Source of the DNA: Candidatus Vecturithrix granuli
GTDB lineage: Bacteria > Moduliflexota > Moduliflexia > Moduliflexales > Moduliflexaceae
NCBI GenBank assembly: GCA_000739535.1
Contig: DF820466.1
Location: forward strand, 496,754-560,753
Direction: 5' to 3'
DNA: 64,000 nucleotides
In this document: in pieces, positions 50,515-57,997 of the stretch
Layout of the letters: every line of letters begins with the position of its first letter
How positions within the stretch are numbered: the first letter of the stretch is position 1
Program-made: the position numbers and the translations under genes
The notes under the pieces: generated by a model
The model's input: the letters and a program-made list of their open reading frames with translations, nothing else
The model's database searches: none
What the model was told of the DNA's origin: nothing

Positions 50515-53500
50515 TTATTGTAACGGACGGTCTTCCAATTCCGGCGTCAACACAATTTCAATCCGTCTGTTCAATGCCCGCCCTTCCTCGGTATCATTAT
50601 CAGCCACGGGACGATACGGACCGTAGCCCACAGCATGCAGCTTTGATGCTGGGATTTTGACCTTTTCTGCCAAATAACGCACGACATTTGTCGCTCTTGC
50701 GATGGAAAGTTCCCAATTAGTCGGATATTTTTGAGCCAGTTCGGGGCCGATTGTACGGCTGTCTGTGTGGCCTTCCACTCGGATTTGCCGTCCATCTAAC
50801 ATTTTCTTCAACGATTCCCCAATCGTGTTCAACACCTGAATTCCGGCCGGATTGACCTCTGCGCTCCCGGTGGGAAATAAAATGCGATCCACGATTTTCA
50901 CGGTTAACCGCTCTTGAATTTGCTCGATGGTGATGGTTTTTTCATCAACTTCCTTCTTTAAATCCTGCACCAGATTTTGATAGTTGGTCGCCAGAGATTT
51001 TAATTCTTGAATTTCTTGTTCTTTTTTCACCGTGAGCGTTTCGAGCCGTTGTTGATATTCCTCATTAGAACGATCAAGCTGTTCTTGTAAACGCTTTTGA
51101 ATCGTCTCTTTTTCAAGATTCTCATTTTCAATCTCAGCTTTCAGATTATTCAGAGCCTGATCATGGGTTTCTTTCAGTTGTAGATACTCGGCTTCACGCT
51201 TCTTCAGATCGTCCTCTAACCACGAGATTCTTACCTGGTACTCATTCGCTTTGGCTTGAGTTTCGCTCAGGGCTTGTTGCAGTTGCCCGATGGATTCGTT
51301 CAGTGCCTGGTTCTGCTTTTCGGCTTGTTCCTTTGCTTGCCTCAATCCATCAATTTGCTGCTGCGATGTGGAAACTTGCGTTTGCAGATTCTCGATGGTT
51401 GCTTTCATCTCGGCTATTTGGGTTTCGTGAGTTTGGGATAAGACTGATTGTTGTTGCTCCTGCGTAGTGATTTTGGCCTCAAAATCCGCAATCTGTTGAG
51501 CTAAAACAGCCTTCTCTTGTTCCAACGTTTGTTGTAAATCTTTTAAGGATTGGTCTTTTTCCGTGAGTTGCTGCTGCACATTTTGAATCTCAGCAGCTTT
51601 TTGCTCTAACTGTTGTTGTAACTGCTTTTCAGATTCTTGCAGGCCGGTCACTTGATCTGTCAGGTTTTGAATCGTTGTTTTTTCGGCAAGCAACCTCTGT
51701 TCCTTGTCTTGCAATTGTTCATGAAGCTCAGTAAGCTGAGACGCCATCTGCTCCTTGTCTTGCAATTGTTTCTGAAGCTCAGCAAGCTGAGTCGCCAGTT
51801 GTTCTTGTTCTTGTACTTTCTCCGTTAACTGGGCGTATTGCTGTTGCTGTGCTTGCAATTCCTCTTGTAGCGACTCAAGCTGCGCGGCTAACTGTTCTCG
51901 ATCAGCGACCTGCTGTGTTAATTGTGCCGATTGCTCTTGCTGTGCTTGCAATTCCTTTTGCAATGTTGCAATCTGCGTGGCTAACTGTTCTCGATCAGCG
52001 ACCTGCTGCGCTAATTGTGCCGATTGCTCTTGCTGGGTTTGTAGTTCCTTTTGCATAAGGGTAAGTTGTTCAGCAAGTCGTTCGCGTTCCTGCGTCAGGT
52101 CGCTGAGTTCAGCGTTCATATTCTGGAGCTGACCTTGCACTTCAGCTTTCTTGAGTTCAGCATCCGACAATTGCGCAGTGAGCTGAGCAATTTGATCCTG
52201 GAAAGACAGTCCGCTTCTTGTTTTCTCCAATTCTTTGGTCAATTCCTGAATTTGCTGCATTAATTGCCCCTGAATTGTTTGATTCAAATCTGCTTCATTC
52301 TTTTGAATCAGAGCGGTCAGATCCCCAATATTTTTTTCCAGAGTGCGATTATCAGCGATCTTTTCCAGCAATGCTTTCATGTCCTGAATGTGCGTTTCCA
52401 GTCCATCAATAATCGCTCTATTTTCGCTAATTTGGCCGATTAATTGCTGAATTCGCGCCTCTTTTTCGGAAACGAGTTGTTCTTTTTCCGCGATCGTTTT
52501 CGTCAGATGTTCTTTGGCGGTTTGTTCGGTTTCGAGCTGGGAATTTTTCTCAGCCAGGGTTCTGGTTAATTCGTCATGGGCGCGTTGAACTTCCTGGAAT
52601 TGCTGCGACGCTACTGCGAGCTGCTCTTGCAATTCCTTCACAAGCTGGGGGCTTTCAACATTGATACTGCGAGTTTGTTCTGTTAAGAGTTCATTCAGAC
52701 GCGACTGTTCTGCTGACAGTTCGGCAATTTTCTGTTCAAATTCATGTTGTTTTGCCTGATATGTCAGGATTTCTGCGTCTTTTTGAGCGACTACGTCTTG
52801 CTCACGTTTTTCCTGTTGCTGAAGTTGACTGGACAATTGAGAAATCTTCCCGTCACGTTGCGTCAACTCTGTCTCCAGAGTGAGGATCTTCTCAGATTGT
52901 GTGGATACCCGCTGGTTCTGTTCCTGAATTGTTTGTTCAAGTGTTTGGAGTTGGTTTTCCAACAGGTGCTTTCGCTGTTGCAGTTGAGCTTGTTCGGTCT
53001 CCCATTGCGCTGAACGCTTCTGCATCTCCTGCTTGCTGACTTGCAATTGATCTGAAAGTTGCGCCATAGTCTTCTGGTATTGGATGACTTCTGAGGTCAG
53101 CGTCTGAATTTTCTCAGCCTGGCTGGTTAATTGTTGCTCTCGCTCTTGAAGTATGCGTTCTTGTAATTGGAGTTGCTGGGCAAGCTCGCGCTTTTCCTGT
53201 TGCAATTGCTTCTGTTCGGCTTCCCATTGAGCTAAACGGTTCTGCATCTCCTGGTTGCTAGCTTGCAGTTGATTTGAAAGTTGAGTAATGGTCTGCTGAT
53301 GTCGAGTGAGTTCTGCGATTCGGGCTTGAAGCGTTTCTGTTTGCGCTGTGAATTGCTGTTTTTGCTCCTGCACCATCTGTTCCAGTTTTTGGAGTTGCTG
53401 TTCGCGATCTTGCAATGTCTGTTCAAGCGTCTGAAGTTGTTGCTCCAGGGCCTGTTTTTCTTGTTGGATTTCCACAGGGATGACTGCTTGTTGGGCGGTC

Positions 53501-53988
53501 AGTTCCTGTATTTTGAGTTGCTGGGCTTGAAGTTCTCTGGTCGCCTGGTCAATGATCTCCTGACGGCGGGCCAATTCACTCTTGAATGTCTGAATCTGAT
53601 CGGTTTGTGCTGTGACCTGTTGCGTTTGCTCTTGGAGCGATTGGTCCAGGCGTTTCAGTTCGGTCTTATATTTGAGTTCAGCATTCCGCAATTCTTGTTC
53701 AAGACTTTCGATTTTTCGTTGGTAGCCGACTTCAAGAGAGGCATCCCGTGAAGTCTGTAATTTTGCCAGATCCTCCAAACGTTTTTTTTCAGTATCAAAT
53801 CTTTTGATTTGCTCCTCAAGTTCTGTCGTTTTTTCGTTATAAGCGTTGGAGAGTCGTTGAATTTCAATTTGCTGCTGGTTCAAACTCTGATTTTTTTGTT
53901 GAACCGTATCAAAATGATAATATCCCCCACCTGCTGTGGCTGAGGCGAGCAGAAACGCTAGCACGCCTATTTTCCCTTTTTTCCCCAT
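50515..53988 (-). CDS. Giant coiled-coil protein with OmpA C-terminal domain
   Basis: 1157 residues. One N-terminal membrane helix (KIGVLAFLLASATAGGGYYHF). From about residue 30 to 1010 it is almost unbroken Gln/Glu-rich coiled coil with near-identical heptad blocks (QIATLQKELQAQQEQSAQL and relatives at about 650-760). Residues about 1025-1145 are an OmpA/MotB-type peptidoglycan-binding domain (ILFPTGSAEVNPAGIQVL; VEGHTDSRTIG; ELSIARATNVVRYLA; GYGPYRPVADNDTEEGRALNRRIEI). The coiled coil could span roughly 140 nm if extended (0.15 nm per residue), far more than a normal periplasm, so it may fold back or lie along the cell. First gene of a three-gene operon. Confidence 0.9.
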   Translation of the reverse strand: MGKKGKIGVLAFLLASATAGGGYYHFDTVQQKNQSLNQQQIEIQRLSNAYNEKTTELEEQIKRFDTEKKRLEDLAKLQTSRDASLEVGYQRKIESLEQELRNAELKYKTELKRLDQSLQEQTQQVTAQTDQIQTFKSELARRQEIIDQATRELQAQQLKIQELTAQQAVIPVEIQQEKQALEQQLQTLEQTLQDREQQLQKLEQMVQEQKQQFTAQTETLQARIAELTRHQQTITQLSNQLQASNQEMQNRLAQWEAEQKQLQQEKRELAQQLQLQERILQEREQQLTSQAEKIQTLTSEVIQYQKTMAQLSDQLQVSKQEMQKRSAQWETEQAQLQQRKHLLENQLQTLEQTIQEQNQRVSTQSEKILTLETELTQRDGKISQLSSQLQQQEKREQDVVAQKDAEILTYQAKQHEFEQKIAELSAEQSRLNELLTEQTRSINVESPQLVKELQEQLAVASQQFQEVQRAHDELTRTLAEKNSQLETEQTAKEHLTKTIAEKEQLVSEKEARIQQLIGQISENRAIIDGLETHIQDMKALLEKIADNRTLEKNIGDLTALIQKNEADLNQTIQGQLMQQIQELTKELEKTRSGLSFQDQIAQLTAQLSDAELKKAEVQGQLQNMNAELSDLTQERERLAEQLTLMQKELQTQQEQSAQLAQQVADREQLATQIATLQKELQAQQEQSAQLTQQVADREQLAAQLESLQEELQAQQQQYAQLTEKVQEQEQLATQLAELQKQLQDKEQMASQLTELHEQLQDKEQRLLAEKTTIQNLTDQVTGLQESEKQLQQQLEQKAAEIQNVQQQLTEKDQSLKDLQQTLEQEKAVLAQQIADFEAKITTQEQQQSVLSQTHETQIAEMKATIENLQTQVSTSQQQIDGLRQAKEQAEKQNQALNESIGQLQQALSETQAKANEYQVRISWLEDDLKKREAEYLQLKETHDQALNNLKAEIENENLEKETIQKRLQEQLDRSNEEYQQRLETLTVKKEQEIQELKSLATNYQNLVQDLKKEVDEKTITIEQIQERLTVKIVDRILFPTGSAEVNPAGIQVLNTIGESLKKMLDGRQIRVEGHTDSRTIGPELAQKYPTNWELSIARATNVVRYLAEKVKIPASKLHAVGYGPYRPVADNDTEEGRALNRRIEIVLTPELEDRPLQ

Positions 53989-54179
53989 ACCACCACCTCA
54001 TGTACTCATAACATTATCAGTTAAACCCATATATACACGGTTACTTTTCTCTATATTTAAGACTCTTCCGTAAAAAAGTTGAAGAAGTCAAGTAAATTCC
54101 ATTAGACTTTTTTCTGTCCGCTGAAAACGGGTATGAATCTGTGATACAACATTATGTAGTGGAGTTGACTATAGAAGCA

Positions 54180-54231
54180 GGAGTAACAGAGCTCGGCTTT
54201 GACAGCCAAAGATGAGCTCTGTTACTCCTTA
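54180..54231. repeat. Dispersed hairpin, family E
   Basis: Perfect 16-bp arms AGGAGTAACAGAGCTC / GAGCTCTGTTACTCCT around GGCTTTGACAGCCAAAGAT. The cleanest copy of the family. Outer bases (CATTATGTAG ... TAATGCTACG) suggest a larger decayed element. Confidence 0.65.
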
Positions 54232-54278
54232 TAAATAATGCTACGCCATCAAAAAATGAATATTTATGTGAAAAATAT

Positions 54279-54307
54279 TTGACAATATATTCGAATATTC
54301 TTATATT
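54279..54307 (+). promoter_or_regulatory. ArsR operon promoter with palindromic operator
   Basis: TTGACA-17-TATATT, near consensus. The spacer contains the perfect 12-bp palindrome ATATTCGAATAT (54287-54298), the type of site ArsR/SmtB dimers bind to block transcription. Autoregulation is inferred. Confidence 0.75.
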
Positions 54308-54337
54308 ATATTTCAATAAACTATTAAGGAAAAACGA

Positions 54338-54658
54338 ATGACTATGTGGTGTAAAGAAAATATTCAAGAGGCTGTTCGATGTCTTAAAGCGCTAGCGCAT
54401 CCTACACGATTGGAGATTCTGTGTGCTTTGCGCGACGGAGAAAAATCTGTTTATGAATTACAAACCTTATTAGGATGCACGCAATCGAATATTTCTCAGC
54501 ATCTTGGAATTATGCGCGAACGCAATGTCTTACATGCTCGTAAGGATGCGAATCAAGTGTATTACGGAGTAAAATATGAAGAGTTGTTTTGTCTGCTTGA
54601 TGTGCTTCAGGAAATGTATTGTCCCTCTTCCGCGGAGCAAAACATCGCTGACGAATAA
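54338..54658 (+). CDS. ArsR family winged-helix repressor
   Basis: 106 residues. CLKALAHPTRLEILCALRDG, then recognition helix YELQTLLGCTQSNISQHLGIMRERNVLHARKDANQVYYGV, the classic ArsR/SmtB DNA-binding fold. Cysteines lie near the N-terminus (MWCKEN), in LGCTQ and at EMYCPSS, but the standard CVC metal motif is absent. Redox or sulphide sensing, as in BigR/SqrR-like members, is therefore more likely than arsenic (inference), and fits the thioredoxin gene downstream. Likely represses its own operon. Confidence 0.92.
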   Translation: MTMWCKENIQEAVRCLKALAHPTRLEILCALRDGEKSVYELQTLLGCTQSNISQHLGIMRERNVLHARKDANQVYYGVKYEELFCLLDVLQEMYCPSSAEQNIADE

Positions 54659-54672
54659 GGAGGCGGAGAGAG

Positions 54673-54762
54673 ATGTTTGAAACATTAGTACCTATTCTGT
54701 TTCTGATTGGATATTTTGTCGTAATGAGATACGTTCTTCCGAAATTTGGGATTCGAACTTGA
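54673..54762 (+). CDS. 29-residue single-pass membrane peptide
   Basis: [29 protein letters not shown], stop TGA (shown in two parts: [17 protein letters not shown] and [12 protein letters not shown]). The ATG lies behind AGGCGGAGAGAG, 14 bases after the ArsR gene, and the frame is a single transmembrane helix with a positively charged C-terminal end. I recall similar tiny MRxVLPKxGI peptides encoded between ArsR regulators and thioredoxins in other anaerobes, which supports a real gene. Function unknown; perhaps a membrane adaptor for the thioredoxin. Confidence 0.6.
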   Translation: MFETLVPILFLIGYFVVMRYVLPKFGIRT

Positions 54763-54871
54763 ATGTCGGCGGCATGCTCTGTCGAGGATCGACAGAAATC
54801 TGATCAAGACACATCAGAAAAACGACCAAAAGAACTATAAAATCAAAATATATTGCTCTGGAGGAATGATT

Positions 54872-55327
54872 ATGGCTGAGGATTTTATCCTTTCCTGTCC
54901 ATCCTGTCATGCTCGCAACCGGATTCCGGCGTCGAAAATAGGGCAACAGGCTAAATGCGGTAAATGCGGTATGACCTTTACGGCAAAAAACCCCTCGGAT
55001 TCTCAACCTGTCGTCGTGACAGACGCCACCTTTTCTCGGGAAGTGTTGGAATCCTCGATTCCAGTGCTTGTGGATTTTTGGGCACCCTGGTGCGGCCCGT
55101 GCCGGATGGTCGCCCCTATTCTTGATGAATTCGCACAGGAATATGCCGGACGGATCAAGGTCGCAAAAATCAATACGGATGAAAATCAGCGCAGCGCTGC
55201 CCGCTACCATATTCAGGGGATTCCCACCTTGCTTTTTGTAAAAAACGGACAGATTGTCGATCAAGTTGTGGGAGTTGCGCAGAAGCCAGTTATCCATCAG
55301 AAAATTCAACAGATGCTCTCTGTGTAA
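54872..55327 (+). CDS. trxC: Thioredoxin 2 (zinc-ribbon thioredoxin)
   Basis: 151 residues; ATG chosen eight bases after GGAGG. An N-terminal zinc ribbon with two CxxC pairs ([13 protein letters not shown] and [10 protein letters not shown]) precedes a thioredoxin domain with the active site [16 protein letters not shown], the cis-Pro loop [11 protein letters not shown] and a normal C-terminal helix. This is the TrxC architecture, a cytosolic disulphide reductase with zinc- or redox-regulated activity. Third gene of the ArsR operon, followed by a terminator. Confidence 0.95.
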   Translation: MAEDFILSCPSCHARNRIPASKIGQQAKCGKCGMTFTAKNPSDSQPVVVTDATFSREVLESSIPVLVDFWAPWCGPCRMVAPILDEFAQEYAGRIKVAKINTDENQRSAARYHIQGIPTLLFVKNGQIVDQVVGVAQKPVIHQKIQQMLSV

Positions 55328-55362
55328 CTCACTGCAAGAATATACAAGAACTTTTTTACGCT

Positions 55363-55398
55363 AAAAAAACCGAGTTTTTTGAAAAAACTCGGTTTTTT
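55363..55398. terminator. Bidirectional terminator between trxC and ssb
   Basis: AAAAAAACCGAGTTTTTT / AAAAAACTCGGTTTTTT stem-loop between convergent genes. Confidence 0.88.
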
Positions 55399-55454
55399 CT
55401 GCGAATATCGTTCTGAAAATCCCTCTCTTTTTTCAAACAGACGCATAGCATTCT

Positions 55455-55934
55455 TTAAAACGGAATATCATCACGAGGTTCCTCAACCGGTTCGACATCA
55501 TGGTTATCAGAAACGGTGCCTGTATGCGTCGGGGCCGGAGGCGTGTATGTCTCTGCCGGATGCGGGGGGCGATAACTTGACGATGACGAATCGCCTCGTC
55601 CACCAAGCAAGATCACATCCCAGGCCACAATTTCGGTCGTGTACCGTTTATTGCCGCTCTGATCTTCCCAGGAACGAGTCTGGAGTCGCCCGTCGACGTA
55701 AATCCGTTGTCCTTTGGTCAGATATTCGGCGAGACTCTCGGCAGTTTTGCCCCACACCACGATATTGTGCCATTCCGTTTTATCCTGCCATTCGTCACTA
55801 TCCCCAGGTTTAAAGCGTTCATTGGTTGCCAGGCTGAATGAAGCGACGGCCTTTCCGTTCGGAGTGTAACGCAGATCCGCATCTTTACCTAAGCGACCGA
55901 TTAACTGAACTTTATTTAACGATTTTTCTGCCAT
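55455..55934 (-). CDS. ssb: Single-stranded DNA-binding protein
   Basis: 159 residues from MAEKSLNKVQLIGRLGKDADLRY (GGAGAAAAACT upstream). OB-fold with FSLATNER, WHNIVVWGKTAESLAEYL, GQRIYVDGRLQTRSWEDQSGNKRY. A Pro/Ser-rich flexible linker follows, then the acidic tip EEPRDDIPF, the standard interaction tail for replication and repair proteins. Standalone gene, convergent with the trxC operon. Confidence 0.97.
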   Translation of the reverse strand: MAEKSLNKVQLIGRLGKDADLRYTPNGKAVASFSLATNERFKPGDSDEWQDKTEWHNIVVWGKTAESLAEYLTKGQRIYVDGRLQTRSWEDQSGNKRYTTEIVAWDVILLGGRGDSSSSSYRPPHPAETYTPPAPTHTGTVSDNHDVEPVEEPRDDIPF

Positions 55935-56327
55935 AGTTTTTCTCCTTCGCTGCACATAGATATTGTAAACTTCTTCATGAAATCTTTTTGACAAATGCGA
56001 AAATACTCATATATAAGTTATATAGAAAATATTTTATGATCACGTCAAGTACAATTTGTTTCAGAAGGAAAAAATACGGAATTTCTACGAAGCCATCAGA
56101 AAATTCTGAGGCAGATAATGGAGGATGTTCCGTTTCTCCAAACAACGCAGCGAAATGTGTAAAAAACATTGACAAATATCTGATGAAAATAGTAAATTCT
56201 TTGTTACCAGAAAGGAAAAGTCAGTCGTTGCACGATCTCATCGAACCATACAAGAAGGAAGGGTGGCCAGGTTTGGGTATTTCAAGTGTGATGACAGATT
56301 CAGAAGATAGGATAAAGGGAGGATTGC
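55935..56327. other. Divergent promoter region of ssb and the signalling genes
   Basis: 393 bp, AT-rich. Two plus-strand -35/-10 pairs are visible: TTGACA at 55988 with an ATATAA-like box 17 bases on, and TTGACA at 56169-56174 with a TAAATT-like box 18 bases on. The second probably drives the HD-GYP regulator. A 115-codon open frame across the gap has no ribosome site and unconvincing composition. Confidence 0.5.
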
Positions 56328-57866
56328 GTGAATAAGGGCGACGAGTTGCTTTTTGCCGATGAAACGGCCATAGAAAGCCAGGAAAGTAGAGAACCATGGA
56401 AGGTGGTGATCGCGGATGATGAAGAAGAAGTACATGCGGTCACCCGGATGGTGCTTGATAATTTTACGTTTGAAGGGCGGGGGCTTGAGTTATTAAGCGC
56501 CTATTCCGGGAGTGAAACAAAAACCTTATTGAGTAAACATCCGGATACCGCTGTGTTACTCCTGGATGTCGTCATGGAAGAGGATACCACTGGCCTTGAA
56601 GTCGTCAAATATATTCGCGAAGAGCTTGAGAATCGATTCGTTCGGATCATTTTGCGTACCGGACAGCCCGGTCAGGCCCCTGAACGCCAGGTGACGATGG
56701 AATATGATATTAACGATTACAAAGAAAAGACTGAATTGACGGCCCAGAAATTGTTTACGACAATTATTGGTTTGTTGAGAGCATACCGCGATTTACGCAT
56801 GATCGAAAAAAGCCGTAAAGGCCTGGAACATATCGCGGCCATCTCGTCGAGTTTATTTGAACAACAATCCCTCAAAAGCTTCATGTACGCCCTGCTTGAG
56901 CACCTGTCCCTACTGCTCCATTTCGACCAAACAGGGCTTTCTTCAGAAGACATCAAATTTGCCGTATCTTCTCTGCAAAATCAGGAGTATTATCTCATTG
57001 CAGCGACAGGGTCGTATCGGGAATTTGAAGGAAAGCGCGCTGATGAAATCATTCCTCTGGAAATTTATCACGTTCTCATGCAGGCCATAGTGCAACAACG
57101 AAGCCTTTATTTTCCCTATACCTATGTCGGCTATTTTCCAACGAAACGAAATTCAGAACATCTGATCTATATTCAAAGCCGCTATGAAATGAATGAGCTT
57201 GATCAAGAATTGCTCAGAGTGTTGCAAACTACTATCGCCGTCGCATTTGAAAACATTGAGCTGACGCAAACAGTGATTGAAACGCAAAAAGAAGTGATTT
57301 TTACCCTGGGAGAAATCGTGGAAATTCGTTCGCAGAAAACAAAAGAACATATCAAAAAAGTTGCAGCGTATTCGCACCTTCTTGCGTTGAAAGTTGATCT
57401 TGGAGTCGAAACGGCAGACACATTAAAACTGGCTTCGCCGCTTCACGATGTTGGAAAGCTCGGGATTCCTGACGCCATTTTGCACAAATCGCAGCCATTA
57501 ACGGCTCAGGAATTGCAAATCTTTCAACAACATCCGATCATAGGATATAACATCCTGAAAGACTCGAAACAACCTATTTTACAGATTGCAGCGCAATTAG
57601 CACTTCAACACCACGAACGTTGGGATGGCCAGGGCTATCCTCAGGGGCTTCGCGGCGAGGAAATTCATATCTTAGCCCGCATCACCAGTATTGCCGATAT
57701 GTTTGATGAATTTTGTCGGGGAGAAATCCGGGAAAGGGCAGCCATCCTCTCATTTTTCAGGGAGCAGAAGGGAAAATTTTTTGATCCCGCCCTCGTTAAT
57801 GTCTTTTTAGCACACATTGATGAATTTCTCGCGATTCAAAAGACTCAATATTGGAATGTACTTTGA
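56328..57866 (+). CDS. Response regulator with DUF3369 and HD-GYP domains
   Basis: 512 residues; GTG start behind AAGGGAGGATTGC. Receiver domain with VVIADDEEEVH and phospho-Asp in LLLDVVMEEDTTG, then RTGQPGQAPERQV and the DUF3369 segment to about 310. The HD-GYP domain (about 325-500) has LHDVGKLGIPD and HHERWDGQGYPQGL. HD-GYP proteins hydrolyse cyclic di-GMP, some also 3',3'-cGAMP. Metal residues look intact, but the usual DVFDALTSxRxYK segment is altered to DMFDEFCRGEI, so activity may be changed. Partner of the adjacent kinase and paralogue of the gene at 61.4 kb. Confidence 0.93.
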   Translation: MNKGDELLFADETAIESQESREPWKVVIADDEEEVHAVTRMVLDNFTFEGRGLELLSAYSGSETKTLLSKHPDTAVLLLDVVMEEDTTGLEVVKYIREELENRFVRIILRTGQPGQAPERQVTMEYDINDYKEKTELTAQKLFTTIIGLLRAYRDLRMIEKSRKGLEHIAAISSSLFEQQSLKSFMYALLEHLSLLLHFDQTGLSSEDIKFAVSSLQNQEYYLIAATGSYREFEGKRADEIIPLEIYHVLMQAIVQQRSLYFPYTYVGYFPTKRNSEHLIYIQSRYEMNELDQELLRVLQTTIAVAFENIELTQTVIETQKEVIFTLGEIVEIRSQKTKEHIKKVAAYSHLLALKVDLGVETADTLKLASPLHDVGKLGIPDAILHKSQPLTAQELQIFQQHPIIGYNILKDSKQPILQIAAQLALQHHERWDGQGYPQGLRGEEIHILARITSIADMFDEFCRGEIRERAAILSFFREQKGKFFDPALVNVFLAHIDEFLAIQKTQYWNVL

Positions 57867-57997
57867 GATATTTCTGAAATCCGCAAGCCTTCGGCTTTTG
57901 ATCCGATAGGAGGAGAGCACACCGCGTTTCATCTGCGAACGGCAAGAGAACGACAGTAGTAAGCATGTTTCGATGGGGTTTCAGGGAGGAACGTGGA

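Larger units (their letters stand above)
53989..54337. other. Divergent promoter region with hairpin repeat
   Basis: 349 bp containing the family E hairpin 54180-54231 and the ArsR promoter/operator. The part next to the coiled-coil gene is AT-rich without a clear consensus. Confidence 0.5.

Noticed and set aside
55988..56335. Open frame of 115 codons upstream of the first HD-GYP regulator
   Set aside because: No ribosome binding site, odd composition, overlaps two likely promoters and runs into the true GTG start with its good AGGGAGG site.
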